From positions 1-64,000 of the forward strand of contig NZ_OMKA01000001.1 in NCBI RefSeq assembly GCF_900299525.1: DNA of 64,000 bases, written 5' to 3'. This document shows, one piece after another, positions 5,821 to 14,143 of this stretch; the stretch's first letter is position 1; each line of letters starts with the position of its first letter. A program made the translations under genes and the position numbers. Under the pieces are notes generated by a model. The model searched no databases. It was not told the origin of the DNA and saw only the letters and a list, made by a program, of their open reading frames with translations. This stretch comes from Aquimarina sp. Aq78 (lineage in GTDB: Bacteria > Bacteroidota > Bacteroidia > Flavobacteriales > Flavobacteriaceae).

Positions 5821-8394
5821 ATGAAAAAGATAATACTCTTACTTCTGTTTATACCTCTTATGGGATATAGCCAGATACCATCATACTACAATGATGTAAA
5901 CCTAACCTTATCAGGAACTGCTTTAAAAAATGAATTAAGTGATAAGGTGACAAATACACATACCACATTTCTTAGTTATACACCTGGGGTGTGGGATGCA
6001 TTAAAACAGACTGATTTAGAACCTTCTGATCCTTCAAAGGTTGTTTTGATATATGGATATAGTGATACTGACGGAAATTCTGGTACAGACAGAACTAGAG
6101 GAGTGAACAATAATGGGGGAGGGTCTACCGATTGGAACAGGGAACATGTGTATCCAAAATCATTGGGTAACCCCAATCTGGGAACACAAGGACCAGGTGC
6201 AGATGCACACCACTTAAGACCCGCAGACGTACAACGCAACTCATCAAGAGGAAATAGAAAATTTGCTGATGGATCGGGTAATTCTGGATCTACTTCTCAG
6301 GGACATTGGTATCCTGGTGATGAATGGAAAGGAGATGTAGCAAGAATGATGATGTATATGTATATACGTTATAATAATCGTTGTTTACCCAAAAATGTAG
6401 GAATAGGAACGGCCGCTACTGGTGATAGCAATATGCTGCAATTATTTTTAGAATGGAATGCAGAGGATCCTGTTTCACCATTAGAATTACAACGTAACCC
6501 AATTCTTGAAAATATACAGGGTAATAGAAACCCATTTATAGATAACCCGGCATTTGCAACGCAGATTTGGGGAGGGCCCCAAGCCGAAGATAGATTTGGG
6601 AATACTGGAGGGAATGATACTCAAGCACCAAGTATTCCTGCTAATCTGGGAGCTACAAATACAACCCAAACATCTACTGTATTATCCTGGAACGCTTCAA
6701 CCGATAATGTTGGTGTAACGGGATATGATGTATTTAGAAATGGAACATTTTTAAGTTCTGTAACCACTACTAACTTTACTGCTTCAGGATTAACAGCTAA
6801 TACCACCTATTCATTTTCTGTAAAAGCAAAAGATGCAGCAGGCAATGTATCTGCAGCAAGTACCGGGATTAATGTCACTACACAAAATACCTCTCCCGGC
6901 GGTAATGCTACAGCATTGTTTTTTTCTGAGTATATAGAAGGGTCTTCTAATAATAAAGCTTTAGAAATAGCAAACTATACAGGAGCATCAATTAATCTTT
7001 CTGGATATACAATCAAAAGGCAAACTAATGGTTCTGGATCCTGGTCCGGAGGATTAAATCTTTCTGGAGTTTTGGTTAATAATGAGGTTTATGTCGCTGC
7101 TAATAGTTCTGCTTCGAATACTATTAAAAATGAAGCGGATCTGGTTTCGGGAGCTTCAGAAATGACGTTTAATGGTAATGATCCGGTAGGGTTATTTAAA
7201 GATGGAGTTTTAATAGACGTTATAGGAACTTTTAATGGAGGATCTTCTAACTTTGCTAAGGATGCTACACTAAGAAGAAAAGCAGATGTATCATCACCAT
7301 CTGTAACATATAAAACATCTGAGTGGGAGTCATATCCTCAAAATACCTTTGATGGCCTGGGAAAGCATACATTCAGTGGAGGCGGTAATACGGGCTCAGA
7401 TACAGAAACACCAACGATTCCTGGTAATGTAACTGCTTCTAATATCACAGAAAATAGTGCACAACTTTCCTGGACAGCTTCTACAGATAATATTGGTGTT
7501 ACAGGATATACGATTTATCAGAATGGAGCAGTACTAACAACTACTACCGGAATCTCGTATAATGTATCTGGCTTGACAGCAGGAACGAATTATACATTTA
7601 AGATATCTGCATTTGATGCTGCTGGGAATATTTCTGTATCAAGTAATCCTGTTGCAGTAACCACTCAGGATACAGTGATTTCTTATTGTGTGTCAAAAGG
7701 GAATACTGTAAAATATGAATATATAGATTATGTAGGAATAGGAGGGATCTCTAACACCACATTGGCTAATAGTGGTTATGGAGACTTTACCTCTCAGATA
7801 GCAAACTTGGACTATGGAGCTAATACTATTGTATTAAGTGTTGGATTCGCAAGCGCATCTTATACAGAACATTGGGGCGTGTGGATTGATTTTAATAAAA
7901 ATGGAACTTTTGAAGAATCCGAAAAAGTAGTTAGTGGATCTACATCAGATACTGGTAACCTATCATATAATTTTGATATACCATCAACAGCAACATCAGG
8001 AAATACCAGAATGCGAGTTGCTATGAAGTGGAACGGTGTGCCAACATCTTGCGAGACTTTTGGATATGGAGAAGTAGAAGATTATACTGTAAATATAGGA
8101 TCAACAACGCGAGCAAAAGGAGCATCATCAATAAAGATTGATGGAAAATTAGAACAGGAAGATAAAGTGTTTTTGGCTAAAGTTTTCCCAAATCCAGCTA
8201 CAACTTATATTCAAATTCGTTTGAAAGATCATCGTGATAGTAACTATACATTGACCAACATGCAAGGTAGCATAGTAAAATCTGGAGTAGTAACCGATAA
8301 CAAAATTTCTTTAGAAGGAATAACATCAGGAATTTATTTTATAACAATATCTGATGGAAATCGAAGTATTTCAGAAAAAATAATGATTAAATAA
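5821..8394 (+). CDS. T9SS-secreted endonuclease I with FN3, lamin-tail and GEVED domains
   Basis: An 857-residue multidomain exoprotein. The ATG at 5821 is chosen because it gives a clean signal peptide (MKKIILLLLFIPLMGYSQ). Domains in order: endonuclease I (about 20-255) with the active-site region DWNREHVYPKS and ADAHHLRPADVQRNSSRGN; fibronectin type III (about 266-355); lamin-tail-like (about 362-515, starting FFSEYIEGSSNNKALEI); a second FN3 (about 527-618); a GEVED-type domain (about 680-758, WGVWIDFNKNG to GYGEVEDYT); and a type A T9SS sorting domain (about 787-857, FPNPATTYIQI to GIYFITISDG). It should degrade extracellular DNA or RNA for nutrients. A bidirectional terminator follows. 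Confidence 0.92.
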   Translation: MKKIILLLLFIPLMGYSQIPSYYNDVNLTLSGTALKNELSDKVTNTHTTFLSYTPGVWDALKQTDLEPSDPSKVVLIYGYSDTDGNSGTDRTRGVNNNGGGSTDWNREHVYPKSLGNPNLGTQGPGADAHHLRPADVQRNSSRGNRKFADGSGNSGSTSQGHWYPGDEWKGDVARMMMYMYIRYNNRCLPKNVGIGTAATGDSNMLQLFLEWNAEDPVSPLELQRNPILENIQGNRNPFIDNPAFATQIWGGPQAEDRFGNTGGNDTQAPSIPANLGATNTTQTSTVLSWNASTDNVGVTGYDVFRNGTFLSSVTTTNFTASGLTANTTYSFSVKAKDAAGNVSAASTGINVTTQNTSPGGNATALFFSEYIEGSSNNKALEIANYTGASINLSGYTIKRQTNGSGSWSGGLNLSGVLVNNEVYVAANSSASNTIKNEADLVSGASEMTFNGNDPVGLFKDGVLIDVIGTFNGGSSNFAKDATLRRKADVSSPSVTYKTSEWESYPQNTFDGLGKHTFSGGGNTGSDTETPTIPGNVTASNITENSAQLSWTASTDNIGVTGYTIYQNGAVLTTTTGISYNVSGLTAGTNYTFKISAFDAAGNISVSSNPVAVTTQDTVISYCVSKGNTVKYEYIDYVGIGGISNTTLANSGYGDFTSQIANLDYGANTIVLSVGFASASYTEHWGVWIDFNKNGTFEESEKVVSGSTSDTGNLSYNFDIPSTATSGNTRMRVAMKWNGVPTSCETFGYGEVEDYTVNIGSTTRAKGASSIKIDGKLEQEDKVFLAKVFPNPATTYIQIRLKDHRDSNYTLTNMQGSIVKSGVVTDNKISLEGITSGIYFITISDGNRSISEKIMIK

Positions 8395-8418
8395 TTTTTT
8401 TGCAAGTGTAATTACTGA

Positions 8419-8451
8419 AGCCTTACAATGTTATGTTGTAGGGCTTTTTTT
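8419..8451. terminator. Terminator between convergent genes
   Basis: AGCCTTACAA at 8419-8428 pairs with TTGTAGGGCT at 8436-8445 (9 of 10), followed by a run of T. It serves the endonuclease gene. The convergent hydrolase stop lies at its edge. Confidence 0.75.
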
Positions 8452-8986
8452 ATTTTCTAATGATTATACTATTTATAATTCTATTGCTTAATTGCACAGC
8501 AAATTTTGGTTCGATATATAGTTGATGCCCTTTTCCTTTTTCTATAATGAAATCGATATTCATCATATCATACCATTTACTTTTTGGAGTGTACATATCA
8601 TTCTCTCCAAAATAGAGCTCTATTTTCGTTTTAGGTTTATTGCTTTCATATCGTAATCTTGTTGATGAAACAGCAAATAATGATAGTACATTCAGGTTTT
8701 TTATAGCAGATTTCCAACCAATAACCCCACCAATACTAAAAGCAAGTATATGTATTTTTCCTTTCTCAAGCTTAAGTAAGTTTTGTATAGCACGATCAAT
8801 TCCTTCATTTATGAATTGTTTATGAAGATTTTCTTCTGTGTATGTTGAAGTGTCTATCTCTCCTAATTCACAACAGTCATAATACTTTAACTCAAAATGA
8901 TCTTGAAGTTCTTTGGTATAATAATCAATCCAACCTGACTTTTTTTGCCCCCATAGATCAGATAAAATGATTAATCTTGGTTTCAT
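8450..8986 (-). CDS. Small alpha/beta hydrolase
   Basis: A 178-residue protein with the start of an alpha/beta hydrolase fold (RLIILSDLWGQKKSGWIDYY) and a nucleophile elbow AFSIGGVIGW with Ser in the G/A-x-S-x-G-G context at about residue 103. A putative acid residue lies in YFGENDMYTP and the terminal His in GKGHQLY. It lacks a signal peptide, so it is cytoplasmic. It is shorter than most lipases and esterases, and lacks a visible lid insertion. It lies 11 bp downstream of the GDPD-like gene on the same strand, so the two are probably an operon in lipid or phosphodiester turnover. The substrate cannot be told. Confidence 0.75.
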   Translation of the reverse strand: MKPRLIILSDLWGQKKSGWIDYYTKELQDHFELKYYDCCELGEIDTSTYTEENLHKQFINEGIDRAIQNLLKLEKGKIHILAFSIGGVIGWKSAIKNLNVLSLFAVSSTRLRYESNKPKTKIELYFGENDMYTPKSKWYDMMNIDFIIEKGKGHQLYIEPKFAVQLSNRIINSIIIRK

Positions 8987-8997
8987 GAGATCTTTAT

Positions 8998-9777
8998 TTA
9001 CTGTATTTGATTCATAAGTTTTTTTGGATAACCAGTAAATATACCTTGTACTCCAAGCTCTTTCATCTCATTTAATTCTGTTTCATCATCTACAGTTTTC
9101 ACAATTTCTCCTTCATACATCCAGGCCCAAAGTGTTTTGTTTCGTTTTCTTGCATGTTTAACCACTCTTTTGGTTAAAACATTAATTTTACCTGCTTTTT
9201 TTGGAAGCATTAATATATCTGATGTTATAGGAAAGAGTTTATCTAAATAAAGAAAACTACTGTAGATCATTTTTTTGGCTTCTTTGGTTGGTACGCCATA
9301 TCTCCATTTGGGTCGTTTCTTTTTGAAAGAGGAAATTACCTCATCATAACGGCTAACTATAATTACCTGATTGGCCATAGTATATTTTTTGATTAATGTA
9401 ATCAATCGGTTAACAGCCAAAAGATTATTTGTATGAAGATCTAATAACAATTTAGCTTTTGGGAATTTTTGAAATACCTCTTCTACTGTTGGAATTTGTA
9501 TTGGGTTTTCACGGTATATAAATTTATTTTCGACATTGAAATTATATCCTGCATTTAATTGTTGGATTTCCGTTAAGGTAAGTTGGTGAATTTTGTTATT
9601 TACTCCAGTGATTCGTTTTGTTTGATAATCATGAAATAGAACTAATTTTTCATCTTTAGTAATCTGAATATCCATTTCAATCCACCAATCAGGATTTATA
9701 GATTGACAGTGGTGTATTCCTTCAATTGTATTTTCAGGATTTTCGCCTCTTCCACAACCGTAACATACTATTTCCAT
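8998..9777 (-). CDS. Glycerophosphodiester phosphodiesterase-like protein
   Basis: A 259-residue GDPD-family protein. PENTIEG (residues 14-20), EMDIQITKDEKLVLFHDYQT (about 34-53) and the C-terminal GVQGIFTGYPKKL match the TIM-barrel family that hydrolyses glycerophosphodiesters. The metal-binding Glu and Asp (EMD) and the second catalytic His (FHD) are present. The usual first motif HRG, whose His is catalytic, is replaced by YGCGRG. It may be inactive or use another residue. There is no signal peptide, so it is cytoplasmic. It is likely co-transcribed with the alpha/beta hydrolase 11 bp downstream. Confidence 0.8.
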   Translation of the reverse strand: MEIVCYGCGRGENPENTIEGIHHCQSINPDWWIEMDIQITKDEKLVLFHDYQTKRITGVNNKIHQLTLTEIQQLNAGYNFNVENKFIYRENPIQIPTVEEVFQKFPKAKLLLDLHTNNLLAVNRLITLIKKYTMANQVIIVSRYDEVISSFKKKRPKWRYGVPTKEAKKMIYSSFLYLDKLFPITSDILMLPKKAGKINVLTKRVVKHARKRNKTLWAWMYEGEIVKTVDDETELNEMKELGVQGIFTGYPKKLMNQIQ

Positions 9778-9907
9778 ATCTAATACTAATTATTTTGCAC
9801 TATACTATCGGTAAAAGGACTTTGTTTTTAAGATGTAGTTACAAAAAAGCGAATCATGAAATGAATTATTTATTTTTTGACTATTTATACCATAATAAAA
9901 ATACCAA

Positions 9908-10567
9908 CTATTTTGTATTAGAATGTTCTATTGGTTGATTAATGGTTAATGTTATTAGGCCAAGGGCTATGTAAATAGAACCTGTAATATTTTTTTGTCT
10001 TTTGAGGTACTTTTTAGAACTGGTAAACCATTTTGATATTTTCACAGAAAGTAAAACATATAATGTATCACTTAATATTGCAAAAACAGTAAATAAAATA
10101 CCAAGAAATAATATTTGACTGGCATTACCTCCTTTTTCAATATTTATAAATTGTGGTAAAAAAGAAAAGAAAAATATCGCCGTCTTAGGGTTAAAAGTGT
10201 TCACCAAAATACCTTCATAAAAAATTTTATCTAACCGTTTATTTTTATTCGTAATTACAGGCTGTTTATTAGGTGTTTTTTCTAGTAATTTTTTAACACC
10301 CAGATAAATAAGATAGATAGCTCCCAGGTACTTTACAATCGAAAATGCTGTAGAAGATGTTAGTAGTATAGAAGAAATACCTACCGCAGCGGCAGCAACA
10401 TGAACCAAGCTTCCAATACCTATTCCTAAAACAGAAACAATCCCAGCTTTATATCCTTGTTCGACACTTTTGGCCATAATATAGAGAACAGATGGGCCGG
10501 GTATAAGAATTAATATAGAGGCAGCTGCCAAAAAAAATATAATATTATCCAAATCAGGGAGTATCAT
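9908..10567 (-). CDS. LysE/RhtB-family amino-acid exporter
   Basis: A 219-residue inner-membrane protein with about six hydrophobic segments. The N-terminus has the family's signature: a first transmembrane helix (FFLAAASILILIPGPSVLYI) with the conserved IPGPSVLYIMAKS loop, then SVLGIGIGSLVHVAAAAVGIS and YLGAIYLIYLGVKKL. The family exports amino acids or small metabolites (homoserine, threonine, lysine). The substrate cannot be predicted here. It stands alone between the GDPD operon and a GNAT gene on the same strand, 33 bp or more apart. Confidence 0.88.
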   Translation of the reverse strand: MILPDLDNIIFFLAAASILILIPGPSVLYIMAKSVEQGYKAGIVSVLGIGIGSLVHVAAAAVGISSILLTSSTAFSIVKYLGAIYLIYLGVKKLLEKTPNKQPVITNKNKRLDKIFYEGILVNTFNPKTAIFFFSFLPQFINIEKGGNASQILFLGILFTVFAILSDTLYVLLSVKISKWFTSSKKYLKRQKNITGSIYIALGLITLTINQPIEHSNTK

Positions 10568-10600
10568 AGTTATAAAGTTTATTGTATCTAATGTGGTTTA

Positions 10601-11131
10601 TTATTTTTGAAATACTAATCTAAAGCCAAAAACAGGAAGTTCTCCTTGCATAAAATCCAAATCATCGGATCTTCTAAATCCCATGTTTTCATACATTTTC
10701 CATGCTATTTGCATAGCTTGCGTAGAGTGAATTATCATTTGATTTTGTTTTTCATCTTTTGCAATCTGTATACAAGCGTTTGTTAAGCGTTTGCCTAAAC
10801 CTTTACCTCTTGTAGCTGGATCGACTGCCAGTAACCTAAATCCTGAAGCATGCTTTTCTGCTGTAGCAGTACCACCAGAGCCATAATATTTCATATCACC
10901 AAAATAAACAACACCACCACCTATTTTTCCATTTGATGAAATGGCAACCAATAATTTGGTTTTAGGATTTTCTGTTAAACTACCGATACTAGCCAACATT
11001 TTATAATAATTAGGTTGTTCTTGTTTAGAAGGGAATCCTTCTAGTTGTGAATATACATTAACCATTAATTCTCCAATTTTTGCAAACTCACCTGGAGCAG
11101 CTTCCTTTATGATATATTCCTGATGACTCAT
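10601..11131 (-). CDS. GNAT-family N-acetyltransferase
   Basis: A 176-residue acetyltransferase. The ATG at 11131 (MSHQEYIIKEAAPGEFAKIG) is chosen over an upstream ATG that would add a hydrophobic stretch unlike the family. The acetyl-CoA motif A is seen in FRLLAVDPATRGKGLGKRLT (R-x-x-G-x-G/A pattern), followed by NACIQIAKDEK and the motif B region MQIAWKMYENMGFRRSDDLD. It is a cytoplasmic enzyme that acetylates an unknown small molecule or protein. The orientation follows its neighbours LysE and DinB, but gaps of 30-150 bp leave operon membership open. Confidence 0.85.
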   Translation of the reverse strand: MSHQEYIIKEAAPGEFAKIGELMVNVYSQLEGFPSKQEQPNYYKMLASIGSLTENPKTKLLVAISSNGKIGGGVVYFGDMKYYGSGGTATAEKHASGFRLLAVDPATRGKGLGKRLTNACIQIAKDEKQNQMIIHSTQAMQIAWKMYENMGFRRSDDLDFMQGELPVFGFRLVFQK

Positions 11132-11277
11132 AATTAATGCAAAAAAATTATGTAAGAGTATTAAAATAACTTTGATAAATCTCAAAGCTTTTAAAAACCT
11201 GAAAACTTGTTATTACAAAAGATAAAAATATGATTATGTGAATAAAAAATTCCTCTAATTCTCTTCTTAACCAAAAT

Positions 11278-11805
11278 TTAACTCTTCGGTTTTCCGGTAA
11301 ATACATTAACTTTTGAATCTATTGGATTACCTGTTGTTCTTCTAAATGATACTATTTGCCCAGTATGGTAGAGTGCATCAGATATTGGGCCATTGATCAT
11401 ATGCCAAAACGGGAACTCTCCTTTATGTCCTTCTCTTTGCATAATGATCATGTAGTCATCCATATCATCTTTTGTTTTTTCTGCATATGATTCACTTCCC
11501 TTCTTTAGATTCTGCAATGTCTTTTTTCTTAAGATATCAAAATTCATTGTAGATAGATCGTCTGGAGTGAGTCTGATACTGGGTAAATTTTGCGCAGTAT
11601 TAGTAATCATGATTGAAAGCCAATATATATGCTCTATCGTTTCATATGTATCAAACGCTTCGACAGATGGCTTGTACTTTAGATCAGTATCAGTAAGACT
11701 TTCTGTAGCCCAATAATAGCGATATCCAAGACCATCAATAAGTCTAGAAATTATATTACCTGAGGAGTAATTTTCGGGGTATTCTGGTATCTGTTGATAT
11801 GGCAT
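11278..11805 (-). CDS. DinB-superfamily protein
   Basis: A 175-residue protein with the four-helix-bundle pattern of DinB/DfsA-like proteins: YWATESLTDTDLKYKPSVEA (substrate-side loop), a histidine in TIEHIYWLSIMITNTAQNLP, and HMINGPISDALYHTGQIVSF near the C-terminus supplying the further His residues of the usual metal triad (H..H..H). Members are metal-dependent thiol transferases or have unknown roles. No signal peptide is visible. It is flanked by GNAT and RecG genes on the same strand, with spacers of about 90-145 bp. Confidence 0.75.
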   Translation of the reverse strand: MPYQQIPEYPENYSSGNIISRLIDGLGYRYYWATESLTDTDLKYKPSVEAFDTYETIEHIYWLSIMITNTAQNLPSIRLTPDDLSTMNFDILRKKTLQNLKKGSESYAEKTKDDMDDYMIIMQREGHKGEFPFWHMINGPISDALYHTGQIVSFRRTTGNPIDSKVNVFTGKPKS

Positions 11806-11935
11806 TTTTGTAAAAATCTTTATTTATTTTTTAAACCACTTTGTTAAGTAATTTCTCAAAGATATTGTAATACAGTATACGTTTTAGATTATAAATTAGC
11901 TAAATATGATAGTATTGTATTCATTTTACTATGCA

Positions 11936-14041
11936 TTAAGAAATGTAATTCCATATATTCTTATGCTTAGCGAGTTGCTGATAGGTGTATAGTAATACTT
12001 TATTTTTCTCTAAAGATAATGAAGGGTCTTCATTCAGGATTTTCATTGCATAGTGCCTTGCTGTTTTTAAAATATCATTATCTCTTACAATATCTGCTAT
12101 TTTAAGATTAAGCACCCCACTTTGCTGGGTGCCCATAATGTCTCCGGGGCCTCTTAATTTTAAGTCTACCTCGGCAATATCAAAACCATCGTTGGTGCGT
12201 ACCATAGTTTCTAATCGGGTCTTACTATCTGCAGATAACTTAAAGCTAGTCATAAGAATGCAAAAACTTTGTTCTGCACCACGACCAACACGTCCTCGTA
12301 ACTGGTGTAATTGAGATAATCCAAAACGTTCTGCGCTCTCTATAATCATTACACTGGCATTTGGTACATTAACCCCAACTTCAATTACAGTAGTAGCCAC
12401 CATAATTTGGGTTTCACCTTTTACAAAACGTTCCATTTCATAATCCTTATCTGCGGGTTTCATTTTACCATGAACAATAGAAATTTGATACTCAGGAGCG
12501 GGGAAGGAGCGAGCAATACTTTCATACCCGTCCATAAGATCTTTATAATCCATCGCTTCTGATTCCTGTATCAATGGATAAACAATATAAATTTGTCTTC
12601 CTTTCTGTATTTCTTCAGATATAAACTTAAATACTTTTAACCGATTACTATCGTATCGATGTACCGTTTTAATAGATTTACGACCAGGGGGGAGTTCGTC
12701 AATTACCGAAATATCCAGATCACCATATAAACTCATTGCTAATGTTCTGGGTATTGGAGTTGCAGTCATCACCAAAATATGTGGTGGATAGGTGTTTTTA
12801 TGCCATAATTTGGCTCGTTGTGCTACTCCAAATCGATGTTGCTCATCAATAATAGCTAACCCTAGATTTTTAAACTGCACTTTGTCTTCTAATACAGCAT
12901 GGGTACCAATTAAGATGTGTAATGATCCATCTTCTAGTTCCTGATGGATTTCTCGTCGTTCTTTGACTTTAGAACTACCCATTAATAATTTTACATTAAC
13001 ATCCAGCTCTTTAGTAAGTGCAGTAATCCCTTGGTAATGCTGATTTGCAAGAATTGCGGTTGGTGCCATTAAACAGGCTTGAAACCCATTATCGATAGCT
13101 AATAACATCGTCATTAATCCCACAATGGTTTTACCCGATCCTACATCTCCCTGCAAAAGACGGTTCATTTGAGCACTGCTTCCAATATCATTTCGAATTT
13201 CTTTGATCACCCGTTTTTGTGCATTAGTAAGATCAAAAGGAAGATGGTTCTTGTAGAAATTATTAAAATGTTCTCCAACTTCAGTAAAAGGAAACCCTTT
13301 TATCTTTTGTTTTCGAATTAATTTTTTAGTGATTAGCTGTAGCTGAATATAAAATAACTCTTCAAATTTTAGTCGATACTGTGCTTTGGCTAATAGTTCC
13401 TGGCTTTTAGGAAAATGAATATTAAAAACAGCTTCACTTTTTGATATAAGTTTAAGCTCTTCAAGAATTTCCTGAGACAGTGTATCATAGAAACGTATTT
13501 TGGTCTCTACAAACAATTGTTGCATCATTTTACTCATTACCCGATTAGTGATACCCTTATTAGAGAGTTTTTCGGTAGAAGGATATATGGGTTGCATTAC
13601 CGTTCTTAGGTTTTGTTGATGCTCTGTCAATAACTCCATATCGGGATGTGGCATACTAAAACCATTATAGTATTTGGTTTTTCCAAAAATGACATATGGA
13701 GTATTGATTTTTAAATTTTCGCGTATCCATTTATGCCCTCTAAACCAAACCAACTCTATAGAAGAACCCGTGTCATCTACAAATTTAGCAACTAATCGCT
13801 TTCCTCTTTTTTGCTCTACAGTTTTAATATTAACAATCTTGCCTATAATTTGTACCTCTGCCGAATTACGTTGTAATTGGTTGATTTTATAGTATTGTGT
13901 TTTATCAAGATATCGATTCGGAAAAAGATTAACCAAATCCTGGTAGGTATGAATCCCTAGTTCTGATCGAAGCAATGTAGCACGAGAAGGGCCAACACCT
14001 TTCAGATAATCAATGGGAGTTTGTAAAATATTAGGATTCAT
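11936..14041 (-). CDS. recG: ATP-dependent DNA helicase RecG
   Basis: A 701-residue protein, the usual length. It has an N-terminal wedge region (VGPSRATLLRSELGIHTYQD, then an OB-fold EVQIIGKIVNIKTVEQKRGK), Walker A GDVGSGKT at about 298-305, LMAPTAILANQHY, the DEQH box in LAIIDEQHRFGVAQRAKL, MTATPIPRTLAMS (motif III), and motifs V and VI in ATTVIEVGVNVPNA and HQLRGRVGRG. RecG remodels stalled replication forks and Holliday junctions. The gene is complete and looks functional. It is divergent from the aminopeptidase gene 100 bp away. Confidence 0.97.
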   Translation of the reverse strand: MNPNILQTPIDYLKGVGPSRATLLRSELGIHTYQDLVNLFPNRYLDKTQYYKINQLQRNSAEVQIIGKIVNIKTVEQKRGKRLVAKFVDDTGSSIELVWFRGHKWIRENLKINTPYVIFGKTKYYNGFSMPHPDMELLTEHQQNLRTVMQPIYPSTEKLSNKGITNRVMSKMMQQLFVETKIRFYDTLSQEILEELKLISKSEAVFNIHFPKSQELLAKAQYRLKFEELFYIQLQLITKKLIRKQKIKGFPFTEVGEHFNNFYKNHLPFDLTNAQKRVIKEIRNDIGSSAQMNRLLQGDVGSGKTIVGLMTMLLAIDNGFQACLMAPTAILANQHYQGITALTKELDVNVKLLMGSSKVKERREIHQELEDGSLHILIGTHAVLEDKVQFKNLGLAIIDEQHRFGVAQRAKLWHKNTYPPHILVMTATPIPRTLAMSLYGDLDISVIDELPPGRKSIKTVHRYDSNRLKVFKFISEEIQKGRQIYIVYPLIQESEAMDYKDLMDGYESIARSFPAPEYQISIVHGKMKPADKDYEMERFVKGETQIMVATTVIEVGVNVPNASVMIIESAERFGLSQLHQLRGRVGRGAEQSFCILMTSFKLSADSKTRLETMVRTNDGFDIAEVDLKLRGPGDIMGTQQSGVLNLKIADIVRDNDILKTARHYAMKILNEDPSLSLEKNKVLLYTYQQLAKHKNIWNYIS

Positions 14042-14143
14042 CGTAGCGAATATACTATATTATAGAAATATTGTCAATCAAAAATTTGTAACATAAACAG
14101 AGTAATTTCGTTATTTTGGCAGAACATTTGATTTATGTGTAGT

